A stretch of DNA of 8,493 bases. Source: Opitutaceae bacterium (GTDB taxonomy: Bacteria > Verrucomicrobiota > Verrucomicrobiia > Opitutales > Opitutaceae). Positions 1 to 7,112 of the stretch are shown piece by piece. The stretch spans positions 1 to 8,493 of the forward strand of contig JAHFTI010000158.1 of NCBI GenBank assembly GCA_023265535.1. Reading direction: 5' to 3'. The position numbers and the translations under genes are program-made. The notes beneath the pieces were generated by a model. The model was not told the DNA's origin, ran no database searches, and saw nothing but the letters and a program-made list of their open reading frames with translations. How positions within the stretch are numbered: position 1 is the stretch's first letter; every line of letters begins with the position of its first letter.

Positions 1-56
1 TGGCAACCATGCCCGAGAGCGAGTACCTGCGCGGCTACCTGCTGCGCGTGGACTGA
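1..56 (+). CDS. C-terminal end of an unidentified protein (partial)
   Basis: An open frame enters from the left edge (codons in phase from base 3) and ends at a TGA at 54-56. The last residues read ATMPESEYLRGYLLRVD. Codon use is GC-rich like the other genes, and the stop lies just 2 nt before the stop of the convergent minus-strand gene, so a real gene end here fits the compact layout. The visible 17 residues carry no recognisable motif and the family cannot be named. Confidence 0.5.
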   Translation, partial: ATMPESEYLRGYLLRVD

Positions 57-58
57 GT

Positions 59-307
59 CTACTCGTCGGCGTCCTCGGCGCCCTCGCTCCACTCACCGCG
101 GGCGCCTGAGCCCTCGAAGAATTCCTCCTCCTCGAGGATTTCCATCACGCCGTCGGTGACGTGCTGGCGTTCAATGCCGCTGAGCTTCGGGTTCTCCTTG
201 GCGAGCACTTCGCCGATTAGGGCGCGCGCCTCCTTGCGGTTCTGGGCGTCCGACAGCAACTCATCCGCGCGACCGGCGAGTGACTCGATGATGGATTGCA
301 CATTCAT
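59..307 (-). CDS. Small acidic hypothetical protein (82 aa)
   Basis: The frame is open from upstream, but the first plausible start is the ATG at 305-307, giving an 82-residue protein beginning MNVQSIIESL. The part further upstream (308-487) overlaps the leader and start of the divergent aminopeptidase and looks non-coding. The N-terminal two thirds looks helical: a first helix at about residues 3-19 and a second at about 24-37 (KEARALIGEVLAKENP), then a segment up to about residue 62. The tail is strongly acidic (EILEEEEFF, then EGAEDADE at the C-terminus). There is no signal peptide, membrane segment or cysteine pair, so it is probably a soluble cytoplasmic protein. No clear Shine-Dalgarno site precedes the ATG; a promoter-like element lies close enough to suggest a leaderless transcript. 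I do not recognise the family; a small regulatory or adaptor-like protein is only a guess. Confidence 0.7.
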   Translation of the reverse strand: MNVQSIIESLAGRADELLSDAQNRKEARALIGEVLAKENPKLSGIERQHVTDGVMEILEEEEFFEGSGARGEWSEGAEDADE

Positions 308-314
308 GGCATTA

Positions 315-343
315 ATTATGAGGTTTGTGGTCTTGGGTGAAAA
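315..343 (-). promoter_or_regulatory. Possible sigma70-like promoter for the small acidic protein
   Basis: Read on the minus strand, TTTTCA (338-343) and CATAAT (315-320) are separated by 17 nt, matching the -35 and -10 consensus at 4/6 and 5/6 positions. The -10 element ends only 7 nt before the ATG at 307, so transcription would start at or next to the start codon and give a leaderless mRNA. This agrees with the missing Shine-Dalgarno site. The surrounding region is AT-richer than the rest of the window, which makes a chance match more likely. Confidence 0.25.
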
Positions 344-443
344 GAAAATCCAACGCGCGGAGTTCCCGGAAAATTCCTGAGAACGGCCGCTAATGGGAAC
401 GCGCCAAGAAAGTGTGAAGCGAGTGTTTGGCAATTTCGTATTT

Positions 444-447
444 GAGG
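444..447 (+). promoter_or_regulatory. Shine-Dalgarno site setting the aminopeptidase start at 456
   Basis: GAGG followed by an A-rich spacer lies 8 nt before the ATG at 456-458, a good distance for ribosome binding. The in-frame ATG further upstream at 393 and the downstream ATG at 480 have no comparable site, so this motif is the main reason for choosing 456. Confidence 0.5.
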
Positions 448-455
448 AAAAATGC

Positions 456-1607
456 ATGCGCTCCCATCTTCTCGACAACATGATCATCGACTCCCGCTAC
501 AACGAACTTGCCGCCGGACTCTGCGGATTTTCAACCAACCTCAAGAAAGGTGAGCGCGTGCTCATCGATGCCTTCGACATCCCCGAGGCGATGGTGATCG
601 CCCTGGTGCGTGCCGCCCGTGCCCAGGGCGCCCATCCCTACGTCCAGCTCCACCGTTCCCGCGTCACCCGCGAGCTCATGCTCGGCGCCGAAAAGGACCA
701 GTACGAGGTCACCGCCGAGATCGAGCTCGCCCGCATGCAACGCATGGATGCCTACATCGCCCTGCGCGGTTCCGAAAACATCTTCGAGTCCTCCGACGTC
801 CCCTCCGAGCGCGTGCAGCTCGTCAGCCGCCTGATGAAGCCGGTACTCGACCACCGCGTGGACAAGACCAAGTGGGTCGTGCTGCGCTGGCCGACCTCCT
901 CCATGGCGCAGCAGGCCGGCATGAGCACCGAGGCCTTCGAGGACTTCTATTTCAAGGTCTGCACCCTAGACTACCGCAGGATGGCCCCCGGCATGAAGGC
1001 CCTCTCCGAGCTCATGACCAGGACCGACCGAGTCCAGATCAAGGGCCCCGGTACCGACCTCACGTTCTCCATCAAGGGCATCGGCGCGCGCGAGTGCGGC
1101 GGCCTGCGCAACATCCCCGACGGCGAGGTCTTCTCCTGCCCCGTCAAGGACAGCGTCGAGGGCGTGATCCAGTACAACGCACCCACGGTCTATCTCGGCA
1201 CCTCCTTCGACAACATCCGCCTCGTCTTCAGGAAGGGCAATATCGTCGAGGCCACCTCGAACAACACCCGCCGCCTGAACGAGATCCTCGACAGCGACCC
1301 GGGCGCACGCTACATCGGCGAATTCGCCCTCGGCTTCAACCCGCACATCCTCGAGCCGATGCGCGACATCCTCTTCGACGAGAAGATCGCCGGTTCCTTC
1401 CACTTCACCCCCGGCCAGGCCTACGAGGGCGTGGGCAATGGCAACAAGTCCCAGGTGCACTGGGACATGGTCTGCATCCAACGCCCCGAGCATGGCGGCG
1501 GCGAAATCTACTTCGACGGCAAGCTTATCCGCAAGGACGGCCTCTTCACGCCGAAGTCGTTGCACAAGCTGAACCCCGCCTATCTCCTCGGCACGGGCAA
1601 GGCCTGA
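456..1607 (+). CDS. M29-family metallo-aminopeptidase (AmpS/AmpT/PepS-like)
   Basis: This is a cytoplasmic exopeptidase that removes N-terminal residues from peptides using two metal ions. From the start at 456 it is 383 residues, a little shorter than the roughly 400-415 residues of AmpS/AmpT. All the family's metal and catalytic residues can be placed in order and at near-family spacing: Glu224 in NIPDGE, Glu289 in YIGE, His316 in GSFHF, Tyr323 in GQAYEG, and His335 and Asp337 in VHWD. The N-terminal part has the family's typical opening (YNELAAGL, then KKGERVLID). The 393 start would add 21 unconserved residues, and the ATG at 480 is a plausible alternative because family members usually begin about there; the Shine-Dalgarno motif favours 456. 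The spacing between His316 and His335 is 19 residues against 31 in AmpS, so a loop near the active site is shorter. The next gene starts 2 nt after the stop, suggesting one transcript and translational coupling. The family is confident; the substrate peptide is not known. Confidence 0.92.
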   Translation: MRSHLLDNMIIDSRYNELAAGLCGFSTNLKKGERVLIDAFDIPEAMVIALVRAARAQGAHPYVQLHRSRVTRELMLGAEKDQYEVTAEIELARMQRMDAYIALRGSENIFESSDVPSERVQLVSRLMKPVLDHRVDKTKWVVLRWPTSSMAQQAGMSTEAFEDFYFKVCTLDYRRMAPGMKALSELMTRTDRVQIKGPGTDLTFSIKGIGARECGGLRNIPDGEVFSCPVKDSVEGVIQYNAPTVYLGTSFDNIRLVFRKGNIVEATSNNTRRLNEILDSDPGARYIGEFALGFNPHILEPMRDILFDEKIAGSFHFTPGQAYEGVGNGNKSQVHWDMVCIQRPEHGGGEIYFDGKLIRKDGLFTPKSLHKLNPAYLLGTGKA

Positions 1608-1609
1608 TC

Positions 1610-2608
1610 ATGCAAGCCCCGGACGCGGCCTTCATCCGTTCACTGCCCAAGACAGAGACCCACCTCCATATCGAGGGGGCCCTGCCTTACCACCTGCTTC
1701 ATTCCTGGGATCCCGTCCGCTGGGGACTGGACCCGGAGTTTCGCAGGGCGGATTACCGCTATCCGACCTTCCCTCATTTCGAGAAGGTGCTCCTCGACCA
1801 CGCGCTCCCTTGGTTCACCAGCGCGGAGCGTTACCACGAGGCCGCCAAGGTGCTCTTCGCCGAGATCGCCGCCCAGGGCGTCCGCTACATCGAGACGAGC
1901 TTTCACCTCCCGGTCACCCAGTTCATCGGGGTGCCGGGCAAGGAGATCATCCACGCCATCCGGAGCGCAGCCCCCGAGGGCGTGGAGGTGCGTGTCTTCA
2001 CGGGCATGCCCCGCGATGCCTTCCAGGGACCGCTTGCCCTCGTGATCCAGGATCTGGGCACCTGGTCGGAACTGTCAGGCGTTGACCTTCACGGCTTCGA
2101 GGCCATGCCCACGGAGAGCTGGACCGCCCCCGTCTGGGAACGCCTGCGCGGCGCGGGCAAGATCACGAAGTGCCACGCCGGGGAGTTCGATGGCGCCGCC
2201 CGCGTTCGCGAGGCCATACTCACCCTCGGCTGCGACCGGATCCAGCATGGCGTGCGCGCCGTGGAGGACCCCGAGGTGCTGCGCCTGGCAGCCGACCGCG
2301 GCGTCACCTTCGACGTATGTCCCATCAGCAATGTGCGCCTGCAGGTGGTGCCTTCGATGCGCCAGCATCCGCTCCGCGCCCTGATGCAGGCGGGCATTCG
2401 CTGCACGGTGAGCACGGACGACCCCCTCTGCTTTGCCAACACCGTGGGCGACGAATACGCAGCCCTCGCCAACGACTGTGCCTTCACGCGCGCCGAACTG
2501 TGCCGCATCGCCCGCGCGGGGTGGGAGGTGGCCCTCGTGGACAAGGCAGTGCGCTCCCGCGCACTCGCCGAGATCGCCGCCCTCGAGGCCGGCTGTTCAT
2601 CCCGCTGA
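1610..2608 (+). CDS. Adenosine/adenine deaminase family hydrolase
   Basis: This 332-residue protein belongs to the zinc-dependent ADA branch of the amidohydrolase superfamily, which hydrolyses the exocyclic amino group of purines or purine-like compounds. The signature residues are all present: metal ligands His18 and His20 (THLHIEG), His189 with catalytic Glu192 (CHAGE), His213 (QHG), and Asp270-Asp271 (STDDP). The CPISN segment at 237-241 is also typical. The length matches the family (about 330-350). Specificity is unclear. The HIEG motif, with Glu22 where adenosine deaminases have Asp, resembles adenine and aminodeoxyfutalosine deaminases, whereas STDDPLCF looks more like adenosine deaminase than the NSDDPAYF of adenine deaminases. 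The ATG at 1610 lies 2 nt after the aminopeptidase stop, and the reading frame upstream is open only because it shadows that gene. No signal peptide is present, so it acts in the cytoplasm. The family call is firm; the substrate is open. Confidence 0.9.
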   Translation: MQAPDAAFIRSLPKTETHLHIEGALPYHLLHSWDPVRWGLDPEFRRADYRYPTFPHFEKVLLDHALPWFTSAERYHEAAKVLFAEIAAQGVRYIETSFHLPVTQFIGVPGKEIIHAIRSAAPEGVEVRVFTGMPRDAFQGPLALVIQDLGTWSELSGVDLHGFEAMPTESWTAPVWERLRGAGKITKCHAGEFDGAARVREAILTLGCDRIQHGVRAVEDPEVLRLAADRGVTFDVCPISNVRLQVVPSMRQHPLRALMQAGIRCTVSTDDPLCFANTVGDEYAALANDCAFTRAELCRIARAGWEVALVDKAVRSRALAEIAALEAGCSSR

Positions 2609-2679
2609 TAACACAATCGCCCCCGTGCTTTGTGGTTGAGCTGTTCCGCCATGCTGGTGGAGTATGCCCACTTTAGGCC

Positions 2680-3789
2680 ATGAAAGTCCCCTTCCTAGAC
2701 CTGTCCCTTCAGCACAAGGCCCTGCGTGAGCAGGCTCTGGCCGCGCTCGCCGCCACCTACGATGCCACGCGCTTCTGCCTGGGCGCCGACGTGGACGGCT
2801 TTGAGAAGGCTTTCTGCACCACGCTCAGCTACCCGCGCGCGCTGGGCATGAGCAGCGGCACGGCCCCCCTGCACGTGGCTGCGGTCCTCGGCGGCTTCGG
2901 CCCCGGCGACGAGGTCATCGTCCCCGCCTTCACCTTCATTTCCTCCGCCTGGGGCATCAGCTACGTCGGGGCCACCCCGCGCTTCGTCGACATCGACGAG
3001 GAGACCTACAACATGGACCCCGTCAAGGTGGAGGCGGCCATCACGCCCAGGACCAAGGGCATCGTGGTCGTCCACCTCTTCGGCCAGCCGGCCAAGATGG
3101 ACGAGTTGCTGGCCATCGCCCGCAAGCACAAGCTCTTCGTGATCGAGGACTGCGCGCAGGCCATCGGCGCCAACTACAAGGGCACGCCCGTCGGCCTCCT
3201 GGGCGATTGCGGCACCTTCAGCTTCTATCCCACCAAGAACCTCGGCGGCTGCGGCGAGGGCGGTGCCTTCCCCTCTGCGCGCGCCGACGTGTTCGAACAG
3301 GCCCGCCTCCTGCGCGTTCATGGCATGGCCCGCCGCTACTACCACGACCGTGTCGGCTTCAACTACCGCATGGATGGCTTCCAGGGGGCCCTGCTCAATG
3401 TGAAGCTCCCCCATCTGGCTACCTGGACCGCGCGCCGCCAGGAAATCGCGGCCCGCTACCTCGCAGGCCTCAAGCTCGCCGGCCTGCGCATGCCCCTCCA
3501 GCCCGAGTACGGCCGCAGCGTCTTCCACCAGTTCACGGTGACCCATCCCCAGCGCGACGCCCTGCGCGACTATCTCGCCAAGAACGACATCGGCACCGAC
3601 CTGATCTACCCCGTGCCGCTGCACCTGCAGAACGCATATCAGGAACTCGGATACAAGCCGGGCTCCCTCCCGGTCGCCGAGAAGATCTGCGCCACCTGCA
3701 TCAGCCTTCCGATTTTCCCTGAACTCACCGACGAACAGGTCGATCACGTCATTCGCACCGTCAATTCCTTCCAGGCCACAAATCCCTGA
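2680..3789 (+). CDS. DegT/DnrJ/EryC1/StrS aminotransferase (sugar aminotransferase)
   Basis: This 369-residue PLP enzyme is of the type that transfers an amino group, usually from glutamate, to a keto group on a nucleotide-linked sugar for surface polysaccharides or secondary metabolites. The N-terminus MKVPFLDL is the family opening and fixes the start. SSGTAPLH at 58-65 lies in the cofactor phosphate-binding region, VIEDCAQAIGA at 154-164 supplies Asp157 and Gln160 against the PLP ring, and Lys186 in FYPTKNLGG is the Schiff-base lysine. The segment HGMARRYYHDRVGFNYRMD at 214-232 and the C-terminal YPVPLHLQ are also typical. After GEGGA (192-196) the usual VTND-like stretch is replaced by FPSARADVF, a small deviation. 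Motifs resemble the DesV/QdtB/WbpE-type group, but the exact sugar cannot be named because no sugar dehydratase or glycosyltransferase is nearby. There is no good Shine-Dalgarno site at normal distance. TrpF follows after 3 nt. Confidence 0.92.
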   Translation: MKVPFLDLSLQHKALREQALAALAATYDATRFCLGADVDGFEKAFCTTLSYPRALGMSSGTAPLHVAAVLGGFGPGDEVIVPAFTFISSAWGISYVGATPRFVDIDEETYNMDPVKVEAAITPRTKGIVVVHLFGQPAKMDELLAIARKHKLFVIEDCAQAIGANYKGTPVGLLGDCGTFSFYPTKNLGGCGEGGAFPSARADVFEQARLLRVHGMARRYYHDRVGFNYRMDGFQGALLNVKLPHLATWTARRQEIAARYLAGLKLAGLRMPLQPEYGRSVFHQFTVTHPQRDALRDYLAKNDIGTDLIYPVPLHLQNAYQELGYKPGSLPVAEKICATCISLPIFPELTDEQVDHVIRTVNSFQATNP

Positions 3790-3792
3790 TCC

Positions 3793-4443
3793 ATGGTAAA
3801 AGGTGTCAGTGTCAAAGTCTGCGGAATCACCAGCCTCAACGATGCGGAGGCGGCACATTCCCTAGGGGCCGACTATCTCGGATTCATCCAATATCCGAAA
3901 TCGCCGCGCTACCTGCCGCTGGAGAAATACCGCGAGCTGCTGCCCAGCCTCCCCCCCGTCAAGAAGGTCGGCGTCGTCGTGTATTCCTCGATGGACGAAC
4001 TGGCCTCCTACAAGGACTCCGGCTTCGACTACCTGCAGATCCATTTCCCCAACGACACGCCCTTTTTCGAGGTGGCGCTGTGGACTGAACTGCTCCCGCC
4101 GCACATGATGTGGCTGGCGCCGCGGATTCCGCCGGGGCGCGAGCTTGACCTGGCCTTCCTGCCCCTCGCGGATTTCTTCCTCATGGACACCTTCGATCCC
4201 CACCACGTCGGTGGCTCGGGCAAGACGGGGGATTGGGTCAATTTCAAGCGCCTGATGATCCTTTACCAGAAGATTGGCTGGATCCTCGCCGGCGGACTGA
4301 CTCCCGACAATATCGCCGAGGCGGTCCAGACAAGCGGCACCAAGCGCGTCGACGTCAACAGCGGCATCGAGAGCGCCCCCGGCGTGAAGGACCACGCCAG
4401 GATGAAGGCCTTCTTCGACAACCTGGCGGCAGCCCAGCCCTGA
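3793..4443 (+). CDS. trpF: Phosphoribosylanthranilate isomerase
   Basis: TrpF converts N-(5-phosphoribosyl)anthranilate to the carboxyphenylamino-deoxyribulose phosphate in tryptophan synthesis. The 216-residue length fits a single-domain TIM barrel. The catalytic base Cys10 is in KVCGIT, the catalytic acid Asp132 in FLMDT, the phosphate-binding loop GGSGKTGDW spans 140-148, and LAGGLTPDN at 165-173 and VDVNSGIES at 186-194 close the barrel. GADYLGFIQYPKSPRYL at 25-41 is the usual second-strand region. One departure is LQIHFPND at 81-88, where most family members have an LHG-type motif. The gene starts 3 nt after the aminotransferase stop without its own clear ribosome-binding site, implying translational coupling. 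No other trp genes are in the window, so this is a detached trpF. Its end faces the minus-strand protease gene. Confidence 0.93.
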   Translation: MVKGVSVKVCGITSLNDAEAAHSLGADYLGFIQYPKSPRYLPLEKYRELLPSLPPVKKVGVVVYSSMDELASYKDSGFDYLQIHFPNDTPFFEVALWTELLPPHMMWLAPRIPPGRELDLAFLPLADFFLMDTFDPHHVGGSGKTGDWVNFKRLMILYQKIGWILAGGLTPDNIAEAVQTSGTKRVDVNSGIESAPGVKDHARMKAFFDNLAAAQP

Positions 4444-4482
4444 AGCCGGCACACGCCCCCCCTCCGGCGCCAGGCGCACCGG

Positions 4483-5715
4483 TCAGGGCACCAGGTTCAT
4501 CACGGCGAGGCGCATCTCGTATTCGCGCTTGCCGACGAGAAAGGCAAAGGTGACGGCCTCCGACTGGGTGACCAGGGTGTTGAAACGTTCGGTGTTCCAA
4601 TGCTCCACAGGCTCATCATTGATGCGGGTGATCAGGTCGCCCTCCTCGATACCTGCGCGCGCGGCGGGCGATTCGGGAATCACACCGACGATGCGCCAAT
4701 AGGCGCCCGACTTGCTCACGCTGATGCCTGAACTGCGCCTGGGCGGAAAAAGGATCGGTCCACGCTGCTCGCGATAGAAGGTCACGAGGTTGTTTTCCTG
4801 GTCGAAGGTGATGGAAAACTGGCTGAGAACGGCGCCCCCCACGGCGGTGAGTTCATCGGTGAGCTCCACCACGGGTTTTTCCAATTGGTAGGAACCGAGC
4901 CCGAGGTTGACGCCCAGCCGGGCCACGGTCTGGCGACGGTCGCCCGTGAGGGAACTTGTGATGGCGCCAGGCCGCGGCTCCTGAGCGTAGGGCAGGCCCA
5001 GGCCGAGGGGATTGAGGCGGAGAGTGCAATCGCTGCCCGTGTCGAGCAGGGCGATGAAACTCTGGTCTCCCGTGCGCAAGGAAATGATCGGGGACTTCAT
5101 CTCGGTGGAGATGGGAATCGTGCTGCCGGGGACCAGGGCGCTGGCGCTGCCAGGCTTCGAGAGCACGACGCGGCTCTTGGGATAGTCCAGAGTCAGGAGC
5201 ACCTCGCGGAACAGGGGGAAACCAAGGATGCCATCGATGCGCAGCCCAAGATGGACGGAGAGTTCATTGCAGTCGTAGACAAGGGCGGGAACCGTCTCGA
5301 AGACCACCTCGCCGATTTCCAGCCGACGCAGGGTGGTCGCGTCGAGGGAGGCCGTCTCGCCAGCGGCGGAGCGCACCGTCACGCTGGTGGTCTTGCCCGT
5401 GCGCGGATCCCGCACCGGCACACCGTAACGTTGGGCGAGCGTGGGGGAGACGAGGGTGACGGAACCGCCCGTATCAATGAGGAAATTATAGGGGCCGCGG
5501 CGATCCCACTTGGCTGTCACAATGATGTAGTGGCTGATGACCTGGGCGGGAATGACCACCACCGGATCATTCATTGTCGTGCGGCCGGGGCGGGGTGGCT
5601 CACGGCGGAACCAACCGGCCTGAAGGTCCCCCGCACAGCATAGGCCCAGCATCAGCAGGAGCAGGAGGCGGAGTAGGAAATTATTGGATACAAGACTGTG
5701 CCGAAGCAGGGACAT
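4483..5715 (-). CDS. Secreted retropepsin-like aspartic protease with two DTG lobes and a C-terminal PDZ domain
   Basis: This 410-residue protein begins with a likely Sec signal peptide: Arg5 and Arg16, a run of leucines at about 14-25, and probable cleavage after LQA near residue 33. No proper lipobox precedes the Cys-Cys pair at 26-27, so it is more likely soluble in the periplasm than a lipoprotein. Two aspartic-protease lobes follow. Lobe 1 has FLIDTGGS (Asp81) and the flap/psi partner DGILGFPLF (161-169); lobe 2 has ALLDTGSD (Asp225) and GGAVLSQFSITFD (293-305). A PDZ domain covers about 328-405, with the characteristic ESPAARAGIEEGDLITRIN at 348-366. Having both aspartates in one chain would allow a pepsin-like monomer, whereas ordinary retropepsins dimerise. 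PDZ domains often hold substrate C-termini, so a role in envelope protein processing is a reasonable inference. It lies 15 nt downstream of the MFS gene and in the same transcription unit as Prc. Confidence 0.88.
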   Translation of the reverse strand: MSLLRHSLVSNNFLLRLLLLLMLGLCCAGDLQAGWFRREPPRPGRTTMNDPVVVIPAQVISHYIIVTAKWDRRGPYNFLIDTGGSVTLVSPTLAQRYGVPVRDPRTGKTTSVTVRSAAGETASLDATTLRRLEIGEVVFETVPALVYDCNELSVHLGLRIDGILGFPLFREVLLTLDYPKSRVVLSKPGSASALVPGSTIPISTEMKSPIISLRTGDQSFIALLDTGSDCTLRLNPLGLGLPYAQEPRPGAITSSLTGDRRQTVARLGVNLGLGSYQLEKPVVELTDELTAVGGAVLSQFSITFDQENNLVTFYREQRGPILFPPRRSSGISVSKSGAYWRIVGVIPESPAARAGIEEGDLITRINDEPVEHWNTERFNTLVTQSEAVTFAFLVGKREYEMRLAVMNLVP

Positions 5716-5730
5716 GAGGGAGAGACACCC

Positions 5731-7098
5731 TCAACTCTGGGGACGGGGGAGACCCTTGGCCAGATAAAGTGCTAGCAGGCAGACAAACGCAGCCAGTACG
5801 AAGAGGGTAAGGGAGCCGGCCGCCCAGAACAGGAGTCCGGCGAGGACCGGGGTGATGGCGCGCGAAAGTGCTCCCAGGGAACGGAAGATGCCGAGCACAC
5901 GCCCCTGCTCCGAGGCGGGTGAATACAGCGAGATCAGGCCCGTGGTGGACGGATTGATGAGGCCGGAGCCCAACGCGGTGAAAACAAGGGCCAGGAAGAG
6001 GACCCACGGAGCGGGCGAGTAGGCGATCAGCAGAAACCCGGCCGTGGCGCAGAAAAGGCCGATCCTGAGCACGCGCACCTCACTCATGCGGGCGAGCATG
6101 CGCCGCACCAGCACGCCCTGGGTCATGATGGAGCAGAAGCCCAGGAAGGCCAGGAGCACCCCGTTCTGGATGGGCGTGTAGTGAAAACGCTCGGCCGCCA
6201 GGTAGGTGAGTGTGACCTCCATGGCCACGAAAGCCGTGGAAAAGACAAAGGCCACCAGGTTCGTCTTGCGAACGGCGGGATTGTCCAGCGAGAGGATGGC
6301 GCGGAGCGGATTGCGTTCGCGCACATGCGAGGCGGCGGTGGCCGCATGTTCCGGGCTGAGGGACTCGCGAAAACGACGCGAAATCCAGACCAGGTTCACC
6401 AGGCTCATGGCCAATGCAAGCAGGGCGGGAAACGAGTAGGGCGTGAGCCCCCAGGCGGCCAGGTTCGGATGCCCTTCAAAGGGATTATAACGCATGGCGA
6501 GGGCACCCAATGCGGGCCCGGTGACCAATCCAAGTCCGAAGGCTGCTCCCACGAGCCCCATGGCCTTGGAGCGCTCCTCACGGGTGGTCACATCCGCGAC
6601 GGCAGCAGTGGCGACGGAAAGGTTTCCGCCGAAGGCGCCGCAGACGACACGCGACAGCACAAAGAGCCAAAACGAACCGCTGAAGACCCACACAAGATAG
6701 CCCAAGGCCGTCCCCGCCACGGTCCATACCAGCACCGGCCGCCGTCCTATGCGGTCGGACATGCCACCCCAGATCGGGGCGAAGATGAACTGGAGGATGG
6801 AGAAGAGGGACCCGACAATGCCGCCGAAAAGAACAGCGGCGAAATTGCTCTGCATGCCCAGTGCATGGGAAAGCGACTCACTCGCCCCCACCAGGGAGCC
6901 CAGCAGGCCGGTGCGTCCATCGACGGTCAGGTAGTGCTCCATGAGCGAGGGCAGGAGCGGGAAGATGATGGAGAACCCGATCAGATCGATGTAGAGAGTC
7001 AGGAAAATGACTCCCAGGGACAGGGGGCGCCGGGCGGTTGCGGGAGGTTGGGACACGAGGGAGAGGCGTTGACGGAGGAAAGGAGATACCAGATTCAT
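5731..7098 (-). CDS. MFS transporter, DHA1 drug:H+ antiporter-like (TetA/Bmr type)
   Basis: This is an inner-membrane secondary transporter of 455 residues with about 12 hydrophobic segments, probably exporting small molecules in exchange for protons. The first helix carries LYIDLIGFSIIFPLLP (34-49), as in TetA-like exporters. Motif A, GGMSDRIGRRPVL, occupies 111-123 in the loop between helices 2 and 3. The antiporter motif C appears as GLVTGPALGAL at 190-200. The stretch between helices 1 and 2 (about 50-88) is longer than usual and probably periplasmic. The frame remains open up to 7248, but that upstream part overlaps the end of prc, is proline-rich and crosses the intergenic hairpin. I therefore start at the ATG at 7096-7098, which leaves a normal short N-terminal tail before helix 1. 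A run of six G just before the ATG is the only possible ribosome-binding signal. The substrate cannot be predicted; antibiotic resistance is not implied by sequence alone. Confidence 0.9.
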   Translation of the reverse strand: MNLVSPFLRQRLSLVSQPPATARRPLSLGVIFLTLYIDLIGFSIIFPLLPSLMEHYLTVDGRTGLLGSLVGASESLSHALGMQSNFAAVLFGGIVGSLFSILQFIFAPIWGGMSDRIGRRPVLVWTVAGTALGYLVWVFSGSFWLFVLSRVVCGAFGGNLSVATAAVADVTTREERSKAMGLVGAAFGLGLVTGPALGALAMRYNPFEGHPNLAAWGLTPYSFPALLALAMSLVNLVWISRRFRESLSPEHAATAASHVRERNPLRAILSLDNPAVRKTNLVAFVFSTAFVAMEVTLTYLAAERFHYTPIQNGVLLAFLGFCSIMTQGVLVRRMLARMSEVRVLRIGLFCATAGFLLIAYSPAPWVLFLALVFTALGSGLINPSTTGLISLYSPASEQGRVLGIFRSLGALSRAITPVLAGLLFWAAGSLTLFVLAAFVCLLALYLAKGLPRPQS

Positions 7099-7112
7099 GC
7101 CCCCCGAAAGCG

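Noticed and set aside
393..455. Upstream start of the aminopeptidase at 393
   Set aside because: The added residues are not typical of M29 enzymes, and a good GAGG site precedes the ATG at 456.
872..1609. Long in-frame upstream extension of the deaminase ORF (578 aa in total)
   Set aside because: It overlaps the aminopeptidase in another frame, its translation is rich in Arg, Pro and Gly as expected of a shifted GC-rich gene, and the family N-terminus starts at 1610.
2609..2679. Possible promoter (TTGAGC at 2636) and a GGTGGAG-ATG mini-frame at 2664 before the aminotransferase
   Set aside because: No matching -10 at proper spacing, and the GGTGGAG lies only a base or so from that out-of-frame ATG, so neither can be supported.
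2695..3858. 387-aa antisense ORF opposite the aminotransferase
   Set aside because: It is a shadow of a GC-rich gene with low-complexity Ala/Gly/Val/Asp composition, while the plus strand encodes all the PLP-enzyme motifs.
4444..4482. Small GC-rich inverted repeats (GCGCC/GGCGC and GCCGG/CCGGC) between the convergent trpF and protease genes
   Set aside because: The stems are 4-5 bp with either too small or too large loops and no T-run, so a bidirectional terminator is not supported.
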